DNA from: a virus
Length of the DNA stretch: 54,511 nt
Strand: one strand, 5' to 3'
Virus record (IMG/VR): IMGVR_UViG_3300042475_000999
Span: 1-54,511 of that record
Shown: piece by piece, positions 47,714 through 54,511 of the stretch
Numbering within the stretch: position 1 is the stretch's first letter
How the letters are laid out: each line of letters begins with the position of its first letter
Translations under genes and position numbers: made by a program
Notes under the pieces: model-generated
What the model was told of the DNA's origin: nothing
What the model saw: only the letters and a program-made list of their open reading frames with translations
Databases searched by the model: none

Positions 47714-48945
47714 GCTATGTAAGCCCATTCACCGGTGATGTTATCCAGCCAACGGATGTTAGCTTTCGCGCCGTCACGCTAGCTGCCAACACGCAACTAA
47801 ACTGGCCTTCCAACAGCACGACCAACGCTGACTACGCTGCTCGTATTATGCAGGTGACTGCAAGTACTGCGGGTTTAAGCATGTACATGCCGCCTGCGGA
47901 TCAAACATCTGTTGGCAATGACGCGTTAATTCGCAACATTGGCGCCAATACTTTCACCGTTAAGGATTATGCAGGCACAAATACCATCGTCTCAGTGTCT
48001 GCTGGAGAATCCAAGTATATCTATATAACAACTAATTCAACCAGTCAAGGCACTTGGGGTGTAATTGCCTTTGGTGTTGGAACATCTGGTGCTGATGCGG
48101 CTACTTTGGCAGGTTATGGATTAGTTGCAAGTGGCGCAACACTGAATCAAAGCCATCCGTCAGCAGCAATTACGACAGGCACTACATTTGCAGCTGCAGA
48201 TAGAGCACAAACCAGAGTATGGAGTGGCGGTGCAGGAACTGCAACACTACCGGCCGCAGCTACACTAGGTAATAACTGGTTTACACTGTTTAAGAATAAC
48301 GGCACAGGGTCATTCACAATCTCTTGCACCGGTGCTGAGTTGATTGATGGCAATAGCACTAAGACATTTAATCCAACCGAGTCTGCGTTTATTGTTTGCA
48401 CAGGCACAGCTTATGTCACCATTGGCTATGGCGTAAGTACATCTTTCGTGTTTACCGCTTTAACTAAGAGTGTTACCGGTGGCGCGGTTTTGCTAACCAA
48501 TAACGAGGCGGCAAATAACATTCAGGAGTATGTTGGCAGTCTAGTCAGCAATGTAACCGTAACATTCCCGCCTATTGTTAATTTGTATGTTATTTCAAAC
48601 CAAACAACAGACAACGGCTTTGGTCTTACTGTTACTACAGGGTTAGGCTTTTCAGCAACTATTCCACCGGGACAGCAAGCTACACTGATTTGTGATGGCG
48701 TTAACTTTTTAAATGCCAATACAACACAAGCCGGCGCGTCAACCGTAAGTTTATTGGATGGCAGCGTAGGCACTCCCTCACTTAACTTTGCTGCAGAAAC
48801 AAGCACTGGTGTATACCGACCTGCAGCAGGTGAGTTTGGAATTTCAGTGCTTGGCACACAAAGGCTTAAAGCAACTGCTACAGGCGTAACGGTTACAGGC
48901 TCTGGTGTATTTACCACCGGCATTGCTGGAGGCACCTTTACATGA
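47710..48945 (+). CDS. Tail fibre / head fibre protein, 411 aa
   Basis: This gene overlaps the adaptor gene by ATGA. The N-terminal domain (SPFTGDVIQPTDVSFRAVTL, then NTQLNWPSNSTTNADYAARI) looks like a virion-attachment part. The rest is Thr/Gly/Ala-rich beta. The C-terminal 70 residues have LNFAAETSTGVYRPAAGEFG, then ISVLGTQRLKATATGV, ending GIAGGTFT, a common fibre-tip-like pattern; the GGTF end resembles that of the 810-aa fibre. It is likely part of the tail tip or a whisker. Confidence 0.68.
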   Translation: MSYVSPFTGDVIQPTDVSFRAVTLAANTQLNWPSNSTTNADYAARIMQVTASTAGLSMYMPPADQTSVGNDALIRNIGANTFTVKDYAGTNTIVSVSAGESKYIYITTNSTSQGTWGVIAFGVGTSGADAATLAGYGLVASGATLNQSHPSAAITTGTTFAAADRAQTRVWSGGAGTATLPAAATLGNNWFTLFKNNGTGSFTISCTGAELIDGNSTKTFNPTESAFIVCTGTAYVTIGYGVSTSFVFTALTKSVTGGAVLLTNNEAANNIQEYVGSLVSNVTVTFPPIVNLYVISNQTTDNGFGLTVTTGLGFSATIPPGQQATLICDGVNFLNANTTQAGASTVSLLDGSVGTPSLNFAAETSTGVYRPAAGEFGISVLGTQRLKATATGVTVTGSGVFTTGIAGGTFT

Positions 48946-50930
48946 CTAAAAAGGTTTTTGCCTTAGATACAAAGCCTGGAATTCAGCGTGACGGCACTAC
49001 TTTTGATGCCGACGCTTATACTGACGGCCGCTGGGTAAGGTTTCAGCGCGGTCGCCCACGTAAGATGGGTGGTTACAGAGAGATTGTAAATGACTTGGCA
49101 GGCCCAAGTCGTGGCATTTATTTGAACCCGCAACAAAGCTTTAACAACGTTTTTAATGGCTATTCAGGCGGGTTGCAAGTGCTGCCAATTAGCAATAGTG
49201 GTATTGGCTCAGGCATTACTGATATGACTTTGACAGGGTTTACGGCCAACGCCAATAACCTTTGGCAATTTGATGCATTTTTTGATGGCACGGGATCGGG
49301 CAATAACTTATTACTTGCACACCCAGGGCAAAACCTTACGCTGATTGACAATAATACTAATACACCTGTTCTTGGCGGGTCAATTACAGGCACAAGTTTG
49401 TCGCCTATTGGTGTATTTACAGCAGTTGCTGCCACTATTACTAGTGGATCAGCCTCTATTACAATGTCTGCTGTCAATACGCAAATTGGAGCAGGTCAGT
49501 TGGTAACAGGCACAGGCATACCGGCTGGCGCTACTGTAGTATCGATTGCATCCACCACGTTAATTATTTCAGCACCTGCAACAGCCAACGGCTCTAGCAT
49601 TACGCTGACATTTGACAATCAAGTCTCAGTGTCTGGTGGTGTAGTTACTTTGCACCCTTACGTGTTTGTTTATGGCAATGATGGCCTAATTAAGAACTGC
49701 TCGGCTGGAAATGTAAATGATTGGGTATCTGCTGATGCCAACGAGGTCTCAGTGGCCACCGGCAAGATTGTCCAAGGATTACCTGTACGTGGTGGATCAA
49801 ATGCACCATCGGGCCTCTTTTGGAGCTTGGATTCTTTAATTCGAGTATCTTATATTGGCGGCGCAGGCACGCCTCCACAGTTTTGGCGGTATGACTTAAT
49901 CTCTAGCCAGTCATCTATTCTTTCAAGCCAGTCGGTGATTGAGTACGACGGCGTGTATTACTGGTGCGGCGTTGATAGGTTCTTGCTTTATAACGGTGTT
50001 GTAAAAGAGATTCCTAATAACTTTAATCAAAATTACTTTTTTGACAACTTAAACTACGCTCAACGCGAAAAAGTTTGGGTAACTAAAGTTCCACGTTTTG
50101 GTGAGATCTGGTGGTTTTACCCATCAGGCAATGCCACAGAATGCAATAACGCTGTTATCTACAACACACGTGAAAACGTATGGTATGACGCAGGTTTTGC
50201 TGTAGGGGCACAGCGATCTGCAGGCTTCTTCTCTCAAATCTTCCAGTTTCCAGTTTCATCTGACTGGAACGTCAATGCAACCGGCGGTATCTTAACTGCC
50301 ACTATTACCAATGCAGGATCTGGTTATACCAATGGTACGTATAACAACACGCCACTAACAGGTGGCGCCGGTACTGGTGCTACGGCTAATATTACTGTGG
50401 CTGGCAACGTTGTTACATCAGTTGTGATTAACGGGCATGGAATTAACTACGCGGTTGGTAATACTTTATCTGCAGTGATTGCAGGTGGAGCAGGCTTTGT
50501 TTTAACAGTTAACACACTAATGAGCTTTGTGTCGTTGTACCAAAATGAGATTGGCACTGATAAAGTTAGTGGGGCGCTTTCCACAGCCATTGAGTCATAC
50601 TTTGAAACTAGTGATCTAGGATTGGTTGCAGGCGGGCCTTCGCAGCCTAGTCCTATTGGTGAGAATAGATGGTTAAGACTAGAGCGTGTAGAGCCTGACT
50701 TTATTCAATCTGGTGACATGGATCTATATATTACAGGTCGACCATTTGCGCAGATTGCTGATGAGACAACAGGCCCCTATACGTTTGGACCTAGCACAGG
50801 TAAGATTGACATGCGTGAGCAACGTCGTGAGTTGCGATTAAAGTTTGTATCCAATGTGGCAGGTGGTAACTACCAAGTAGGCAAGGTCTTATTGGATGCT
50901 GATGTTGGAGATTCAAGACCTTATGGCTAA
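48942..50930 (+). CDS. Tail stabilisation / tubular protein B-like (P22 gp10-like), 662 aa
   Basis: This gene overlaps the previous one by ATGA. The N-terminus shows the stabilisation-protein hallmark: KPGIQRDGTTFDADAYTDGR, then WVRFQRGRPRKMGGYREI. The central region has WFYPSGNATECNNAVIYNTR and ENVWYDAGFAVGAQRS, typical of this beta-propeller-like nozzle family. A Gly/Thr-rich insert (residues about 450-530, NGTYNNTPLTGGAGTGATAN) is an added module. The C-terminus reads MREQRRELRLKFVSNVAGGN. It seals the DNA in the head and forms the tail nozzle after the adaptor. Confidence 0.85.
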   Translation: MTKKVFALDTKPGIQRDGTTFDADAYTDGRWVRFQRGRPRKMGGYREIVNDLAGPSRGIYLNPQQSFNNVFNGYSGGLQVLPISNSGIGSGITDMTLTGFTANANNLWQFDAFFDGTGSGNNLLLAHPGQNLTLIDNNTNTPVLGGSITGTSLSPIGVFTAVAATITSGSASITMSAVNTQIGAGQLVTGTGIPAGATVVSIASTTLIISAPATANGSSITLTFDNQVSVSGGVVTLHPYVFVYGNDGLIKNCSAGNVNDWVSADANEVSVATGKIVQGLPVRGGSNAPSGLFWSLDSLIRVSYIGGAGTPPQFWRYDLISSQSSILSSQSVIEYDGVYYWCGVDRFLLYNGVVKEIPNNFNQNYFFDNLNYAQREKVWVTKVPRFGEIWWFYPSGNATECNNAVIYNTRENVWYDAGFAVGAQRSAGFFSQIFQFPVSSDWNVNATGGILTATITNAGSGYTNGTYNNTPLTGGAGTGATANITVAGNVVTSVVINGHGINYAVGNTLSAVIAGGAGFVLTVNTLMSFVSLYQNEIGTDKVSGALSTAIESYFETSDLGLVAGGPSQPSPIGENRWLRLERVEPDFIQSGDMDLYITGRPFAQIADETTGPYTFGPSTGKIDMREQRRELRLKFVSNVAGGNYQVGKVLLDADVGDSRPYG

Positions 50931-51183
50931 TCTACTTAACGTTGCACAGGTTTATGACCCTAGGTATCACACCTTTGAGTCATGGGCTTGCCTTATGGTT
51001 GAGTTATACTCGGCACAACAGCTATCAATTCCAGATGCTAATACTGACTGGAAAGAGTGGGGTGCAGGCTTGAAAGCTATCGATGTGTTTAGCAATGAAG
51101 GTATCCCCGGACCGTATCAATATGATGATTGGCAAGAGTGGGCTGAGCAGCTTGTCAACGCAGTTAACCCAGCAACGAGCTAA
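50923..51183 (+). CDS. Small acidic protein, 86 aa
   Basis: ATG 50923 overlaps the end of the nozzle gene by eight bases; longer in-frame starts enter it. The sequence is acidic and aromatic (VYDPRYHTFESWACLMVELY, TDWKEWGAGLKAIDVFSNEG, DDWQEWAEQLVNAV). Two W-EW helices suggest a helical bundle. Small genes at this location often accompany nozzle proteins; the function is unknown. Confidence 0.62.
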   Translation: MANLLNVAQVYDPRYHTFESWACLMVELYSAQQLSIPDANTDWKEWGAGLKAIDVFSNEGIPGPYQYDDWQEWAEQLVNAVNPATS

Positions 51184-51185
51184 AT

Positions 51186-54100
51186 ATGGCACGATTTTCA
51201 GACGAACAAATTGCGGACTTTGTTGCAGCAAACATAGGCAATCCTGAAGCAATTGCCTCAGCTGCTGCCACGTATGGCATTTCAGTTGCGGATATTTCAC
51301 GTGCAACTGGTTACGCGCCTAGCGCCGTTAACACATACTTTGAAACTGCAAGTGTGGCACCGCCTACACCTGTTTACACCCCACCACCAGCACCAGCCCC
51401 AGCATACGTTCCGCCGCCAACAACTGTTAGAGCTTCTGCGCCTACTAGTGGTCGTGTATTAGAAGATACAGACGAAGCTTCAATTGAGCAGCAAGTTGCA
51501 GCCGCACCAGTTTTGCACTCATACTCACAAGTAGACCCAAATAATCCTGCAATTGTTAGGCAAATTTCGTATTCAACTGGTGAAGTTTTAGGCACTCACA
51601 TATTAGCTGGTGGCGGCGATCAAGGGTTAGCCAAAGCTGCAATGCCAGTTATTGGCATGGCGTTGAACATCATTGCCCCTGGCGCTGGCGCAATTATTGG
51701 AAACGCGTTAGGCGTGTCGGCAACTACAGGCGCTGCTATTTTGCAAGCGGGTTTAAATGTTGCAGGTGGTGCCTCGGTTGAAGATGCCATTAAAGGCGTA
51801 GCGCTTTCTCAAGTTGGCGGGGCAGCCACAAGCGCTTTAAATTCTGCAATAGGCCCTATTTCAAGCAACCCACTTGTTAACAACATTGTTAGCAACGTTG
51901 CTTCCAGTGTAGTTAATAGCGTCGTAACAAATCAGCCTATAACTAATTTGGCAACCACAGTTCTTGGCACAGTTGTTAACACTACAGTTACTGCTGAGAC
52001 AGGTAATAGCGCAATTGGCGCAGCTGCGGCAACTTTAGTTACAACAGGCGGAAACACCACTGCTGCGTTTAATACGCTTGTTAATTCTGCAGCAGGCTCA
52101 TTTAAAGCTACAGACGCAGCCAATATAATTAACCAACTGCAAAACTCAACTGCTGTAACAACAGGCACAGAAGTAGCAGCAACAGTTGCAGATGCAGCAG
52201 GTTCAACAACAGGCACAACAGGTACTGGCGCGCTTAGTACAGTGGGTACTGGTACCGGCGGATCGTTTGATGACTTTAATCTTACCGACAATTCCACTGT
52301 AGATACAACAGTTGCAGATACCACAGGCACTACAGTTGCAGATACCACAGCAACAACTACTACAGGCACAGGTACGCCTAGCGTCTTAGCAAGTGTCAAC
52401 AATAACGTAGTATCTGATGCCGGAAACGGCGTAACACTAACCGGTGTTGATGCTAATACACAAGCAACTCTTGACGCTATTCAGAATGTTAATAACATTG
52501 GTACAGGCACAGGCGCTCTCAGCACAGTAGGCACCGGTACAACGGTTGCAGATACAAGTGGCGCAGGTACAACAGTTGCAGATACATCAGGCACAGGCGC
52601 CCTTGGCACAGTTACTACCCCTGTTGTTGATACTAATACATACGTTGATACTGAGTTTGGCGATTTGCAAGGCGCAATAGATCGAAACGCCGCAACAACT
52701 ACTAAACCACTAACGTTTAATGAGGCTTTTGCTGCTAACCGCTTAGCGTTCGGCCCTAACGCCACCTTTGAGTGGAACGGGAAGTTATATAATACTGGCA
52801 CTGCAGCTGAGGCCGCTGCGGCAGCTGATGCTAAGATTAACGCGTTAAACAAGACTAACTTGTCTACAGTAACAAACGCATCGCAAACAGTTGCTGCGCA
52901 AAATGATACCGCTGCGAGAGATGCAGGTACAAGCAATCAAAGCGATGCAGAAACTAGAAGACTTACTGCACTAAATAACACTTTAGTCTTAGGCAACGCG
53001 CCAAATGAGTCAAACGCTGAAACACAAAGGCTAATGGAGTCCGGTCAGCGATCGGCAGCAGACAATTTAAGCGCCATGGGTGCACAAGCACTAGGCACTA
53101 CCATTAGAGGCGCAGGCAGTTTAATTACCAACATTGGCAATACATACGCGCAACTAACTGGTGATTTTGACTATAGTAATACTGCCACAAAAATCGGACA
53201 AGAGCTTGCCGAGCTTGCACAAAGCAAAGATGGTTATGGCATTGATGTGCAAAAAAATCGGATTATGCAAGCAGTAAAGCAATCAGAGTCTGCTGATTTT
53301 TGGGATAAGCCTAAGATTATTGGCGCAGCAATTATTAAGAACCCTATTGGCTTCTTTGATATTGCGGGCACAGAAGCTGTTGAAGAACTTCCTGAAACTG
53401 CAATTCAAATTGGCGCCGCATTAATGACAGGTGGTGGTTCTTTAGCTCTTAGTAGCGCAAGACTAATCCAAGGTACTGCAAGCGTTGTTGGTTCCTTCAT
53501 GGAAGTCTTTGGCTCATCAGGCAAAGAAACGTATCAAAAGTCAATTGCGCAAGGCGACAGTAAACAAGTTGCGCAAGATAAGTCATACATTAGTGCTGGC
53601 TTAAACGCATTGGCGGAAATGGGGCCTGACTTTATTGCTGATAAAGCACTTGTTGCGCCTTTAATGAAGAGCTTGGTTGATAAGACGCTTACATCCGTCG
53701 GTGCAGGTTATGCAACCAATACTGCAGCAGGTATATTGTCTAACTTTGTTGCAGGTGCAGCGCAAAACTACATTACTGCTTACACGGTAAACCCCAATAC
53801 TGCAAACTGGAGTACGGCTTTATCTAATGGCGTGTTTGAAAGCTTTATTGGCGGCACAGTACAAACAGCAATGTCCACACCCGGCACTGTCATTGATACC
53901 GGTGCAGTAATTGGTAGAGATTATTCAGGCAACCCTGTTACTGTTCAGCAAGTTTTAGATGGCAATAGCAATATTGATCTATCCACTGTAGATTCTAGCA
54001 CGCCTATTGCAACATCAAGTAATGGCGATAGCGTCACGGTCGGCGCCTCCATGCTTTATGGCGATTCTGTAGGCTTAGGCAGTGATGTTACAGGCAGCAT

Positions 54101-54511
54101 TTTGCCTAGCAACTTAACCGGTACAGGCAATGTTGTAGCAACAAGTGCAGACGGCACTGATCTTACATTTGAACAAGTATTCTCAGGCGAAACTACTAGT
54201 GAGCAAGATACAAGCTTAACAAACTATGTCAATAGTGTTTTAGGCCCTGCAAAAATTGAGCCTACTTTTGGTACAGGATCGCTTATAGGTACTACACCAA
54301 CTGGTGCGCTTACAACAACACCAGTAAGTACAACGTCTACAACCACAGGTGCGCTTTCTACAACACCCGCAAGTACAACACCAGTAAGTACGACACCAGT
54401 AAGTACGACACCAGTAAGTACGACACCTGCAACTACAGGCGCGCTTACTACAACACCTGCTGTTACGACTACGCCTAATGGCGCAGTAATAACAAATCCT
54501 TTGTCAACGGT
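51186..54511 (+). CDS. N-terminal part of a giant virion protein (continues at 1-1115)
   Basis: ATG 51186 opens a frame with no stop to the window end, at least 1108 residues. The first 40 residues (MARFSDEQIADFVAANIGNP, SAAATYGISVADISRATGYA) form helical repeats. A Pro-rich linker follows, then Ala/Gly/Thr-rich hydrophobic stretches (LNIIAPGAGAIIGNALGVSA), long Thr/Gly repeats with TTVADT, then a helical, charged part (about 53030-53700) and a Thr/Ser/Pro repeat tail (TTPVSTTPVSTTPVS). The protein resembles podovirus internal or tape-like proteins. It joins in frame to the left-edge ORF if the shared CGGT is merged. The last codon is incomplete. Confidence 0.75.
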   Translation, partial: MARFSDEQIADFVAANIGNPEAIASAAATYGISVADISRATGYAPSAVNTYFETASVAPPTPVYTPPPAPAPAYVPPPTTVRASAPTSGRVLEDTDEASIEQQVAAAPVLHSYSQVDPNNPAIVRQISYSTGEVLGTHILAGGGDQGLAKAAMPVIGMALNIIAPGAGAIIGNALGVSATTGAAILQAGLNVAGGASVEDAIKGVALSQVGGAATSALNSAIGPISSNPLVNNIVSNVASSVVNSVVTNQPITNLATTVLGTVVNTTVTAETGNSAIGAAAATLVTTGGNTTAAFNTLVNSAAGSFKATDAANIINQLQNSTAVTTGTEVAATVADAAGSTTGTTGTGALSTVGTGTGGSFDDFNLTDNSTVDTTVADTTGTTVADTTATTTTGTGTPSVLASVNNNVVSDAGNGVTLTGVDANTQATLDAIQNVNNIGTGTGALSTVGTGTTVADTSGAGTTVADTSGTGALGTVTTPVVDTNTYVDTEFGDLQGAIDRNAATTTKPLTFNEAFAANRLAFGPNATFEWNGKLYNTGTAAEAAAAADAKINALNKTNLSTVTNASQTVAAQNDTAARDAGTSNQSDAETRRLTALNNTLVLGNAPNESNAETQRLMESGQRSAADNLSAMGAQALGTTIRGAGSLITNIGNTYAQLTGDFDYSNTATKIGQELAELAQSKDGYGIDVQKNRIMQAVKQSESADFWDKPKIIGAAIIKNPIGFFDIAGTEAVEELPETAIQIGAALMTGGGSLALSSARLIQGTASVVGSFMEVFGSSGKETYQKSIAQGDSKQVAQDKSYISAGLNALAEMGPDFIADKALVAPLMKSLVDKTLTSVGAGYATNTAAGILSNFVAGAAQNYITAYTVNPNTANWSTALSNGVFESFIGGTVQTAMSTPGTVIDTGAVIGRDYSGNPVTVQQVLDGNSNIDLSTVDSSTPIATSSNGDSVTVGASMLYGDSVGLGSDVTGSILPSNLTGTGNVVATSADGTDLTFEQVFSGETTSEQDTSLTNYVNSVLGPAKIEPTFGTGSLIGTTPTGALTTTPVSTTSTTTGALSTTPASTTPVSTTPVSTTPVSTTPATTGALTTTPAVTTTPNGAVITNPLST
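54331..54450 (+). repeat. Thr/Ser/Pro-coding short repeats near the right end
   Basis: Repeated units of about 15 bases such as ACACCAGTAAGTACGAC occur several times between 54331 and 54450, coding for TTPVS or TTPAS. They precede, across the circle junction, the VTPA repeats at the left end. Such near-identical repeats favour assembly collapse. Confidence 0.8.

Noticed and set aside
51932-52936. Two antisense frames rich in Val, Pro and Thr
   Set aside because: They mirror the Thr/Gly/Ala repeats of the giant plus-strand ORF and have no independent support.
1-54511. Integrase, repressor, T7-like RNA polymerase or tRNA genes
   Set aside because: I looked for their motifs or gaps and found none; only two gaps larger than 200 bp exist (17506-17951 and 20040-20257), and neither shows a tRNA cloverleaf.

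Overview
The window looks like a complete or nearly complete genome of a virulent tailed phage (Caudoviricetes, podovirus-like). It was probably recovered as one circular contig and opened inside a gene. It carries both terminase subunits, portal, scaffold, HK97-fold major capsid protein, head-tail adaptors, a P22 gp10-like stabilisation protein, several tail-fibre genes and a lysis cassette. I see no integrase, repressor, tRNA, T7-like RNA polymerase, tail sheath or tape-measure/siphovirus tail module. The host is probably a Gram-negative freshwater-type bacterium. That is inferred from gene style, AGGAGG/GAAAGGA ribosome sites and sigma70-like promoters; the host cannot be named from the sequence.

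The layout is two divergent blocks. The leftward block (minus strand, about 17505 down to 4708) is a tightly packed, translationally coupled replication and nucleotide-metabolism operon. In order it holds a DUF932 protein, two conserved unknowns, a MazG-like pyrophosphohydrolase, a coiled-coil protein, a zinc-ribbon candidate ssDNA-binding protein, a family A DNA polymerase, small proteins, a Cas4-like Fe-S nuclease, a VRR-NUC nuclease and an SNF2-type helicase. It ends with a base-modification-like cluster: a GT-B-like glycosyltransferase candidate, a dNMP-kinase/UDG-like fusion, and a ThyA-fold enzyme whose key Asn is replaced by Asp, as in dCMP hydroxymethylases.

The rightward block (plus strand) begins at 17952 with a Toprim/SF3-type primase-helicase. 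An iteron-rich candidate replication origin (20043-20208) follows, then terS, terL, two large virion-associated proteins, portal, a GroES-like co-chaperonin, scaffold, capsid, decoration and adaptor genes, tail fibres (39011-44550), the lysis cassette (about 44824-46869), a second adaptor, the stabilisation protein, and finally a very long internal-virion-type ORF that runs off the right edge. That ORF continues in frame at the left edge if the four bases CGGT shared by the two ends are merged. Three more internal-virion-type genes then follow up to 4754, where the two blocks converge with a 47-bp overlap.

The 446-bp divergent region 17506-17951 holds an exact -10 box for the leftward operon, two inverted-repeat operator candidates, a candidate rightward promoter and a hairpin before the primase. 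The most interesting system is the candidate cytosine hypermodification module (6168-8755). Next are the candidate iteron origin and the 1863-residue protein upstream of the portal, which contains PcfJ-like and DUF6973-like segments. All functional names come from motif reading only; no database search was run.
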